Below, in pieces: positions 1-4,597 of a stretch of DNA of 8,574 bases. The notes beneath the pieces were generated by a model that saw only the letters and a program-made list of their open reading frames with translations, did no database searches and was not told where the DNA came from. The translations under genes were made by a program, and so were the position numbers. The stretch is from DASRHY01 sp046765875 (GTDB taxonomy: Bacteria; Actinomycetota; Actinomycetes; Propionibacteriales; Kribbellaceae), in the NCBI GenBank assembly GCA_046765875.1, contig JBKPSJ010000053.1, positions 1 to 8,574 on the forward strand, read 5' to 3'. The stretch's first letter is position 1. Each line of letters opens with the position of its first letter.

Positions 1-10
1 TGGTGACTGC

Positions 11-568
11 ATGTCCGAGCCGAACGGGGGCAATCGGGGCGAGTCGGGGGAGGAGCAGAGCCACCCGGCCGAGGTGAAACAGCCGTTCTCCTGGCGGCGG
101 TATCTGATCTGGCTGGTGGTCGGTCTCGCGGCAGCGGTGGCCGCCTATCTGTTCGCGGTGGCGTTCCTGCCGCGCTGGTGGGCCCAGCGGGTCGCGGACC
201 AGGTCAACGGCAAGATGGGTGCCGGGATCGGGTGGGGCCTGTTCTACGGAATCGTGTTCACCCTGCTGCCACTGCTGGTACTGCGGCAGGCGGCGCGTGA
301 CGTGAGCAAACGAACCCGCGGGATCCTGATCGCCGTCGCGGTCCTGCTGGCGATTCCGAACCTGCTGACGCTGGCTGTGGTGCTCGGCACCGGCGACGGG
401 GCACATGCCGGACAGCGGATCCTCGACGTCAACGGCCCGGGTTTTCGCGTCGCCACTCTGATCGGAGCGATCGGAGCGGCGGTCGTCACGCTGGGCGTCT
501 TCGCCGTGCTCGCGACCGGTCGTCGCGACCGCCGCCGGCTCAAGGAGCTCAGGGACCGCCCGAGTTAG
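11..568 (+). CDS. Four-helix integral membrane protein of unknown function
   Basis: Encodes a 185-residue protein. An acidic, Gly/Ser-rich cytoplasm-like N-terminus (about residues 1-28) is followed by four hydrophobic segments at about 31-53, 71-93, 104-125 and 147-168, and then a short Arg/Lys-rich tail (170-183). The conserved-looking signature is PRWWAQRVADQVNG after helix 1 and GIGWGLFYG at the start of helix 2. This resembles actinobacterial small membrane proteins often labelled permease or hypothetical, but I recall no experimental function. There is no signal-peptide cleavage site and no catalytic motif. The ATG at 11 is the natural start because little sequence precedes it; any ribosome-binding site would lie at the very edge of the window. 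The last 20 bases overlap the opposite-strand small gene ending at 549. That it is a real membrane protein is well supported; its role is unknown. Confidence 0.85.
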   Translation: MSEPNGGNRGESGEEQSHPAEVKQPFSWRRYLIWLVVGLAAAVAAYLFAVAFLPRWWAQRVADQVNGKMGAGIGWGLFYGIVFTLLPLLVLRQAARDVSKRTRGILIAVAVLLAIPNLLTLAVVLGTGDGAHAGQRILDVNGPGFRVATLIGAIGAAVVTLGVFAVLATGRRDRRRLKELRDRPS

Positions 569-695
569 ACATTCCGGTCGGTGCGAGCACGCGCCATCGA
601 CCGCACCGGCAGTGTTCGTAGATGACCACTCCATCGCTCACCCGGTGCACCGACGCCACCATCCAGCGGTGGATATGCACTTCGCTCGATGTCAT
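549..695 (-). CDS. Small Cys/His/Trp-rich protein (48 aa), putative
   Basis: Reads leftward from ATG 695 to a TGA at 551-549 and gives 48 residues. The core includes HIHRWMVASVHR followed by a segment ending YEHCRCGRWRV. The pattern of HRW, a short strand, another HR, then CxCGRWR looks like a tiny beta-rich domain. It is reminiscent of short actinobacterial hypothetical proteins with a CGRWR ending, though I cannot name a family. Cys29 and Cys31, with His8, His10 or His28, could bind a metal, but this is inference. The gene fills the otherwise empty gap between the membrane gene and the CGNR gene, diverges from the latter, and overlaps the 3' end of the former by 20 bases. The same frame stays open to an ATG at 719 and a TTG at 731, but the extension has no convincing character. 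No strong Shine-Dalgarno is visible before ATG 695. Confidence 0.6.
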   Translation of the reverse strand: MTSSEVHIHRWMVASVHRVSDGVVIYEHCRCGRWRVLAPTGMSNSGGP

Positions 696-708
696 GCACC
701 CATCGTGA

Positions 709-723
709 TGTAATGGCATTATG
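709..723. promoter_or_regulatory. Overlapping divergent -10 boxes in a palindrome
   Basis: On the plus strand TGTAAT (709-714) matches the -10 consensus at five of six bases and ends 6 nt before ATG 721, the spacing expected of a leaderless transcript. On the minus strand CATAAT (723-718) is a -10 candidate for the small gene starting at 695. Both boxes lie largely within a perfect 5-bp inverted repeat, TAATG-G-CATTA (711-721), so one bound protein could control both directions. No good -35 is visible on either strand. The sites are predictions from sequence only. Confidence 0.45.
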
Positions 724-1266
724 CATCTCAACCCTTACGGCAGCGCCGCGGTCCTGCTCGCGGTTGACCTGGTCACCGACCCGCCGCTGACGGCCGCGGA
801 TCTCGACGAACGCTGCCGGGCCAACGGCGTTGTCGTCGAGTTGCGCACCAAGGCAGCCGACCTCGCGACCGTACGGACCGCGCTGGACGAATGGGTCGGG
901 GTCGTCGACGCACCGGACGAGGACACCAGGGTCCGCAGGATCAACACGATGCTGGCCAAGTACGCCGACCACCCACGGCTGAGCAATCACGCCGATGACG
1001 GCTGGCACGTCCACTACCGCCCCGACAACGTCAGCACCGGCAGGCTTGTCGCCACTCTGATCACGACTGGAACGGCGCTCCACCTCGCCGGCCGCGGCGT
1101 CGGCCGGCTGGGCCGATGCGCGACCGACGGTTGCGACAACGTGTATGCCGACCTGTCTCGCACGGGACGGCAGCGGTACTGCAGTCCGGCCTGCGCCAAC
1201 CGTGATGCCGTCCGGCGGCACCGTACCCGAGCCCGTACATCGCACCGGCCTAGGATTGGGGCATGA
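721..1266 (+). CDS. CGNR zinc-finger (ABATE-like) putative regulator
   Basis: Encodes 181 residues. The C-terminal part carries a four-cysteine zinc-finger pattern: Cys133 and Cys138 (CATDGC), then Cys154 and Cys158 (YCSPACANR), followed by a basic stretch (residues 161-177). CANR at 158-161 corresponds to the CGNR signature after which the family is named. In that family an N-terminal ABATE-type domain of about 120 residues, proposed to sense a ligand, precedes the finger; here residues 1-125 occupy that place. Family members are thought to be DNA-binding regulators, but few have been studied. The start is ATG 721, the first possible start after an in-frame stop at 706. No Shine-Dalgarno is visible and a -10 box lies 6 nt upstream, so the mRNA is probably leaderless. 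The TGA stop overlaps the bpa ATG (ATGA, 1263-1266), implying co-transcription and coupled translation. Direct regulation of bpa would be inference. Confidence 0.85.
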   Translation: MHLNPYGSAAVLLAVDLVTDPPLTAADLDERCRANGVVVELRTKAADLATVRTALDEWVGVVDAPDEDTRVRRINTMLAKYADHPRLSNHADDGWHVHYRPDNVSTGRLVATLITTGTALHLAGRGVGRLGRCATDGCDNVYADLSRTGRQRYCSPACANRDAVRRHRTRARTSHRPRIGA

Positions 1267-1862
1267 GCGAGGCGAGCAACGAGGACCAGGGCCAGCGACC
1301 GATGACCGGTGCGCACACCGAGGACGGCAGGGTCGTCATCGTCGGCCCGGACGGGATGGCCGTCGAGGGTCCGCCGCGTGACGAACGCGAGCGCGCCGAG
1401 GACGACGACGAGCCGCGTTCGGTCACCGAACTGGTCGAGCAGCCTGCCAAGGTGATGCGGATCGGCAACATGATCCGCCAGCTGCTCGATGAGGTGAAGT
1501 CGGCGCCGCTCGACGAGGCGTCCCGGCAACGGCTGAAGGACATTCACCAGGCGTCGATCAAGGAACTCGAGACCGGTCTGGCGCCCGAACTCGTCGAGGA
1601 ACTGGAGCGGCTGAGCCTCCCGTTCACCGAGGACGGCACGCCGACCGAGGCCGAGCTGCGGATCGCACAGGCCCAGCTGGTCGGCTGGCTCGAAGGCCTG
1701 TTCCACGGTTTGCAGACCGCGCTGTTCGCGCAGCAGATGGCCGCCCGCCAGCAACTGGAGTCCATGCGCCGCGCGCTGCCCGGCGGCCAGCAGTTCCCGC
1801 CGGGCCAGGTGCCGGGCCACCCGCAGAACGAGCCGGGCCCGTCCGGCGGCATGTACCTCTAG
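1263..1862 (+). CDS. bpa: Bacterial proteasome activator Bpa/PafE
   Basis: Encodes 199 residues, somewhat longer than mycobacterial PafE (about 174). The family forms dodecameric rings that dock on the 20S proteasome and open it for unfolded or selected substrates without ATP. Residues 20-35 contain the conserved-looking strand GRVVIVGPDG. An acidic linker (40-50) precedes the helical body: about 54-80 (LVEQPAKVMRIGNMIRQLL), 84-117, and 127-170 (ELRIAQAQLVGWLEGLFHGL onwards). A flexible Pro/Gly/Gln-rich tail ends in GMYL. In PafE the tail ends GQYL and inserts into the alpha-ring pockets; here Met-Tyr-Leu fits the hydrophobic-Tyr-X rule of proteasome activators. Start ATG 1263 overlaps the CGNR stop and has AGGA at 1252-1255 with a 7-nt spacer. 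The stop TAG is interlocked with the stop of the opposite HAD gene. No prcA or prcB is in view, so activity depends on a proteasome encoded elsewhere. Confidence 0.93.
   Translation: MSEASNEDQGQRPMTGAHTEDGRVVIVGPDGMAVEGPPRDERERAEDDDEPRSVTELVEQPAKVMRIGNMIRQLLDEVKSAPLDEASRQRLKDIHQASIKELETGLAPELVEELERLSLPFTEDGTPTEAELRIAQAQLVGWLEGLFHGLQTALFAQQMAARQQLESMRRALPGGQQFPPGQVPGHPQNEPGPSGGMYL
1859..1862. other. Shared CTAG: interlocked stops of bpa and HAD gene
   Basis: CTAG is its own reverse complement. TAG at 1860-1862 ends bpa on the plus strand, and TAG read from 1861 to 1859 ends the HAD phosphatase on the minus strand. The two convergent genes therefore have no intergenic space, and any terminator for either must lie inside the other's coding sequence. 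Confidence 0.9.
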
Positions 1863-2653
1863 AACAGACCCTCCAACACGACCGCGACACCGTCCTCATC
1901 ATTGGCCGGGCAGACGTGGTCAGCGATGTCGAGCACCTCGCGGTGCGCATTCGCCACCGCGTACGACGTACCCGCCCACGACAACATCGGAATGTCGTTC
2001 AGCGAGTCGCCGAAGGCGATGACGTCAGAAGCTGAAAGTCCTTGCATTGTTGCGAGTTCAGCAAGTGCCGCGGCCTTCGATACACCGGTCGCCGAGATCT
2101 CGACCAGCTGTTCGCCGCCGGAGTGACTGGCGGTCACCCGCTCGCCGACGACCGCGCTGACCCGTGCGAGGAGGTCGTCGGAGTGCCAGCTCGGGTGCCG
2201 GACCAGGAGCTTGGCCGTGGGTTCGGTCAACAGCTCGGCGAGCTCGGCCACGAGTGAGTCGTCCGGTTTGGGCCAGTGGTTCTGGTACGCCGGCTCGTGT
2301 CCGTACCGGTTCGCGCGTTCGATCGCGAACTGCACGTCGGGGATGGCCGCCCGGATCGCCTCCGCGACCTCAAGTGCCATTGAGGGCTCAATCATCCTTG
2401 TACGCAAGGGCTTCCGGGACGCGACGTCGTACAGAATGGCGCCATTGGCAACAATCGCAAGACCGTGTTCTCCGGTCAGGTCCGCGAGTTCATCGACCCA
2501 GCGTGGCGGACGTGCCGTCACCATGACGAAAAGCGCACCGGCCGCCTCTACCCGGCGTACGGCCGCCCTGGTACGGTCCGACACGGTGCCGTCGGAACGC
2601 ACCAATGTCCCATCCAGGTCCGAGGCGACGAGGCGGGGGATGTCGGCTGCCAC
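1859..2653 (-). CDS. HAD-superfamily (Cof-type) phosphatase
   Basis: Encodes 264 residues, the normal length for Cof/IIB-type haloacid-dehalogenase hydrolases. These are Mg-dependent enzymes that remove phosphate from sugar phosphates, nucleotides or cofactors in the cytoplasm. All four motifs are present: motif I DLDGTL with nucleophile Asp12 and acid/base Asp14; motif II Thr46 in VTAR; motif III Lys193 in GVSKAAAL; motif IV GDSLNDIPML with Asp216 and Asp220. Residues from about 85 to 185 form the cap that sets substrate choice. The substrate cannot be read from sequence. The start chosen is GTG 2653, which begins just before the first strand. The frame stays open far upstream, but that stretch has poor codon use and no family match. 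No Shine-Dalgarno is seen, and TACGGT ending 6 nt upstream suggests a leaderless transcript. It converges on bpa. Confidence 0.9.
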   Translation of the reverse strand: MAADIPRLVASDLDGTLVRSDGTVSDRTRAAVRRVEAAGALFVMVTARPPRWVDELADLTGEHGLAIVANGAILYDVASRKPLRTRMIEPSMALEVAEAIRAAIPDVQFAIERANRYGHEPAYQNHWPKPDDSLVAELAELLTEPTAKLLVRHPSWHSDDLLARVSAVVGERVTASHSGGEQLVEISATGVSKAAALAELATMQGLSASDVIAFGDSLNDIPMLSWAGTSYAVANAHREVLDIADHVCPANDEDGVAVVLEGLF

Positions 2654-2659
2654 GCGGAC

Positions 2660-2665
2660 ACCGTA
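2660..2665 (-). promoter_or_regulatory. -10 box for leaderless HAD phosphatase mRNA
   Basis: Read on the minus strand this is TACGGT, matching the actinobacterial TANNNT pattern, followed by 6 nt (GTCCGC) and then GTG 2653. This places the likely transcription start at the start codon. No clear -35 hexamer is found 16-19 nt further upstream. Confidence 0.4.
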
Positions 2666-2804
2666 ACCCGGCTGCGGCCGGCGTTTGTTACACCCCTCGG
2701 GACGCAGCGAACGCACGTGAAACAAGGGCCGTCGTTCATGTTTGAACAAAGTCACCAGACCGTTACGGCAGGATGCTGCAAAGGCAGCTAGTTCCCGTGC
2801 AGAA

Positions 2805-2816
2805 GGCCGATCGGCC
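2805..2816. repeat. 12-bp perfect palindrome GGCCGATCGGCC
   Basis: This is a fully self-complementary 12-mer in the spacer upstream of the Wbl gene. On the plus strand it is followed by GTGATTTCATT, mildly T-rich, so it could act as a weak terminator or attenuator hairpin (4-bp stem, GATC loop). It could equally be a protein-binding site. GGCC-rich palindromes also arise by chance in high-GC DNA. Confidence 0.4.
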
Positions 2817-3028
2817 GTGATTTCATTCTCGGGCTGTCGGGGAACCAGGGGCGGCGTGGGCTCGTCGAAAGGGCTGTTTCCGGGTCTTCCAGATCCGGTG
2901 CGGACCTGCCATCGACGATGACGAGATTGCAACGGAGATGGGTGCAACCAAAGCAAGTCGTGTGACGTCAACGTAGATGGACTGAACCGTCCCCTGAGTC
3001 GGGACATACAGGGTGGTCGGCACGGAGC

Positions 3029-3066
3029 TGGTCGACCATCACAAGCGGATCCGTGTGTTCGAACAC
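3029..3066. promoter_or_regulatory. Paired palindromes upstream of Wbl gene (putative operator)
   Basis: Two perfect palindromes lie here: TGGTCGACCA (3029-3038) and GTGTTCGAACAC (3055-3066). Their centres are 27 bp apart and lie 46-83 bp before the Wbl start codon. The second is followed by more TTCG-containing half-sites (CGTTCGTTCAC, 3073-3083). A dimeric regulator could bind here. The pattern is not a LexA box, which has CGAAC and GTTCG four bases apart. Regulator identity is unknown. Confidence 0.35.
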
Positions 3067-3101
3067 GTGTCACCGTTCGTTCACGCTGATCCCGAAACGT
3101 T

Positions 3102-3107
3102 GGGGAG
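3102..3107 (+). promoter_or_regulatory. Ribosome-binding site deciding the Wbl start
   Basis: GGGGAG lies 4 nt before ATG 3112 and supports that start. A competing strong site, GAAGGAG (3193-3199), sits only 2 nt before the in-frame ATG 3202. That start would place the first cluster cysteine at residue 4 and remove coding-like sequence upstream, so 3112 is preferred. Confidence 0.5.
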
Positions 3108-3111
3108 CCAG

Positions 3112-3759
3112 ATGAGCGAGCACCGCGCCACCGCATCCGGAGGGCGAGACATCCGCACGAGCGCCGCTGCCATCGACTCGTCGCCCGTTCTTGAAGGAGC
3201 CATGACCGGCTGCACTGCACGCGCTGACGTGTTCCAGCACCGCCTGCTCGAAGAACCGCCGACCTCGTCGGCGCCACGCCGCACGCGGGAGCGCTACGAC
3301 CAACTCGTCCGCGAGGCGAAGACGGTCTGCGCGGCCTGCCCGCTGTTCACCGACTGCCTGTTCAACGCGGTCGTTGAACACGACATCACCGGCTTCGCCG
3401 CCGGGACGACGGCCGCCCAGCGCAGGTCGATGCGAAACCTGCTGGACGTCGACGTCCAGGCCGACGACTTCGACCAGCTCGCCGGTGCCCGAGGCACTCG
3501 CCGGCCGGTCAGCCACGAGGAAGTACTGCGGTTGCGTACGCAGTACCCCAACGACAGCCTCGAGTCGCTTGCGATGCGGCTGGGCTGCTCGCTCTCGACG
3601 GTGAAGCGGCATCTGCGTCGCGCACGCCGTGGCCAGAGTCCGGCCGCGAAGGCACCGCGTCGCCGCCCGACCGTCGAGGCCGTCCTGGACGCGTTCGACG
3701 CCGTCACCGAGACGCCGTGCACCTCACGCAGGAGCAGCAACGCCCCGCGCGTGGCCTGA
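3112..3759 (+). CDS. WhiB-like (Wbl) protein with C-terminal helix-turn-helix
   Basis: Encodes 215 residues. The N-terminal half is Wbl-like: Cys34, Cys73, Cys76 and Cys82 match the family's C-Xn-C-X2-C-X5-C ligands for a [4Fe-4S] cluster (CAACPLFTDC at 73-82), with a longer Cys1-Cys2 gap (38 residues) than WhiB1 (27). The family's G[VI]WGG turn is replaced by GFAAG (94-98), followed by TTAAQRRSMR. A second domain follows: residues 134-172 (SHEEVLRLR, then ESLAMRLGCSLSTVKRHLRR) read as a helix-turn-helix. A basic tail with APRRRP (181-186) comes last. Wbl proteins act with the sigma-A region 4 of RNA polymerase; the extra HTH suggests this one also reads DNA itself. Alternative starts are GTG 3013 (33 more residues) and ATG 3202 (185 aa). 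It converges with the HAD-serS operon across a stem-loop. The Wbl assignment is confident; target genes are unknown. Confidence 0.88.
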   Translation: MSEHRATASGGRDIRTSAAAIDSSPVLEGAMTGCTARADVFQHRLLEEPPTSSAPRRTRERYDQLVREAKTVCAACPLFTDCLFNAVVEHDITGFAAGTTAAQRRSMRNLLDVDVQADDFDQLAGARGTRRPVSHEEVLRLRTQYPNDSLESLAMRLGCSLSTVKRHLRRARRGQSPAAKAPRRRPTVEAVLDAFDAVTETPCTSRRSSNAPRVA

Positions 3760-3772
3760 TCAGCTGCCGAAC

Positions 3773-3799
3773 CCGGTCGTTGCCTCAAGCAACGACCGG
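3773..3799. terminator. Bidirectional stem-loop terminator
   Basis: CCGGTCGTTGC (3773-3783) and GCAACGACCGG (3789-3799) form a perfect 11-bp stem with a 5-nt loop (CTCAA). It sits in the 46-bp gap between the convergent stops of the Wbl gene (3759) and the HAD gene (3806), where it can serve both strands. There is no U-tract, as is usual for actinobacterial stem-loop terminators. Confidence 0.8.
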
Positions 3800-3805
3800 A
3801 CGGGC

Positions 3806-4597
3806 TCAGAACCAGCTGTTGAGTTCGAATGCGGCGCCGTCCTCGGTGACCGGCTTGGTCACCGCGTCGGCCGCCACCTGGACCTCCGGCGGCGCATGGC
3901 CCATCGCCACGCCGCGGCCGGCGAACTGGAGCATCTCGACGTCGTTGCGGCCGTCACCGATCGCCAGCAGGTCGGCCGGTGCCAGGCCGTACTCGGCCAG
4001 CGCCACCTTGAGTCCGGTGCTCTTGTCCACGCCTTCGGGGGCGATATCCAGCCAGGCGGTCCAGCCGACGAAATAGCTGACACCGTGCAGGCCGAGCCGA
4101 CGCGCGAGTGCGACGAAATCGGCCTCGGAGCTCTCCGGGTCGCGGATGATCAACCGCGTCACCGGCTCGGGCGCCAGTTCGTACGGTCCGACGACCCGGA
4201 TCTCGCCGACAAGGTCGCCGTCCGGGAAAAGGCCGGTCACCCGGTGGCCGATGCCGTGTTCCTCGACGGCCATCAGCGCGCTGGGCGCGTGCCGGCGCAC
4301 GGTCTCGATCACGTTCGTCGCGTCGAAGCTGCGCTCGTCGAGGATGTCGCCGTCCGGATACCGCAAGGTCCTCGCACCGTTGCTGCAGACAACGACCCCG
4401 TCCGGCAGGCCGAGCAGCGCCCCGACCGGGCGGGCGGCGTACCACGAGCGCCCGGTCGCGAGGATCACAGGCACCTGCTCGGCGGCACGGCGAACCGCCT
4501 CGGTGACCACGGGTGAGATCCTCTCGTCGTGGTCGAACAGGGTGCCGTCGATGTCTAGGGCGACCGCCCGCGGCCGCCAGTCCGGACCCGTCGTCAT
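3806..4597 (-). CDS. HAD-superfamily (Cof-type) phosphatase, serS operon
   Basis: Encodes 263 residues of a Mg-dependent HAD hydrolase. Motif I is DIDGTL with Asp15 (nucleophile) and Asp17; motif II is Thr48 in ATGR; motif III is Lys192 in GVDKSTGL; motif IV is GDGRNDVEML with Asp215 and Asp219. The cap region lies at roughly residues 80-185, as in Cof-type (IIB) enzymes acting on small phosphorylated metabolites. The substrate is not evident. ATG 4597 overlaps the serS stop (ATGA on the minus strand), so the enzyme is the second gene of a serS operon and probably translated by ribosomes finishing serS. I recall a HAD gene beside serS in other actinobacteria, which hints at a conserved but undefined link. 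It is a distant homologue of the HAD enzyme at 1859-2653: shared motifs, little other obvious identity. A longer frame upstream lies within serS and is not used. Confidence 0.92.
   Translation of the reverse strand: MTTGPDWRPRAVALDIDGTLFDHDERISPVVTEAVRRAAEQVPVILATGRSWYAARPVGALLGLPDGVVVCSNGARTLRYPDGDILDERSFDATNVIETVRRHAPSALMAVEEHGIGHRVTGLFPDGDLVGEIRVVGPYELAPEPVTRLIIRDPESSEADFVALARRLGLHGVSYFVGWTAWLDIAPEGVDKSTGLKVALAEYGLAPADLLAIGDGRNDVEMLQFAGRGVAMGHAPPEVQVAADAVTKPVTEDGAAFELNSWF

Larger units (their letters stand above)
2654..3111. other. 458-bp gene-poor spacer between divergent genes
   Basis: This stretch separates the leftward HAD gene from the rightward Wbl gene. Codon use in its open frames is clearly less G/C-biased at third positions than in neighbouring genes, so I call no confident gene. 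It holds inverted repeats: GTTCA-TGTT-TGAAC (2734-2747), a small stem GCTGC-AAAG-GCAGC (2775-2788), GGCCGATCGGCC (2805-2816), TGACGTCA (2963-2970), TGGTCGACCA (3029-3038) and GTGTTCGAACAC (3055-3066). A 17-codon frame, ATG 2738 to TAG 2791, could be a leader peptide, with AAGGG ahead of it, but evidence is weak. The promoters for both flanking genes must lie here; the Wbl promoter is not identifiable with confidence. Confidence 0.6.

Noticed and set aside
2823..3023. 66-aa minus-strand open frame in the spacer
   Set aside because: Third-position G/C is low for this genome, the sequence has no recognisable motif, and there is no ribosome site.
3055..3066. tRNA T-loop (GTTCGAAC) suggesting a tRNA
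   Set aside because: Flanking bases do not form a T-stem and no acceptor, D-arm or anticodon arm can be folded on either strand.
3059..3079. LexA/SOS box
   Set aside because: CGAAC and GTTCG are present but ten bases apart rather than four.
2654..3277. Long in-frame upstream extension of the HAD gene (would give 472 aa)
   Set aside because: Codon use is poor, it overlaps the Wbl gene on the other strand, no family similarity is visible, and the HAD fold begins right after GTG 2653.
3759..3806. Small gene in the convergent gap
   Set aside because: The 46-bp gap is taken up by the 11-bp stem-loop terminator.
1859..4597. Recent tandem duplication of the two HAD genes
   Set aside because: Only the catalytic motifs match; cap regions and most core residues differ, so these are old paralogues or independent members.
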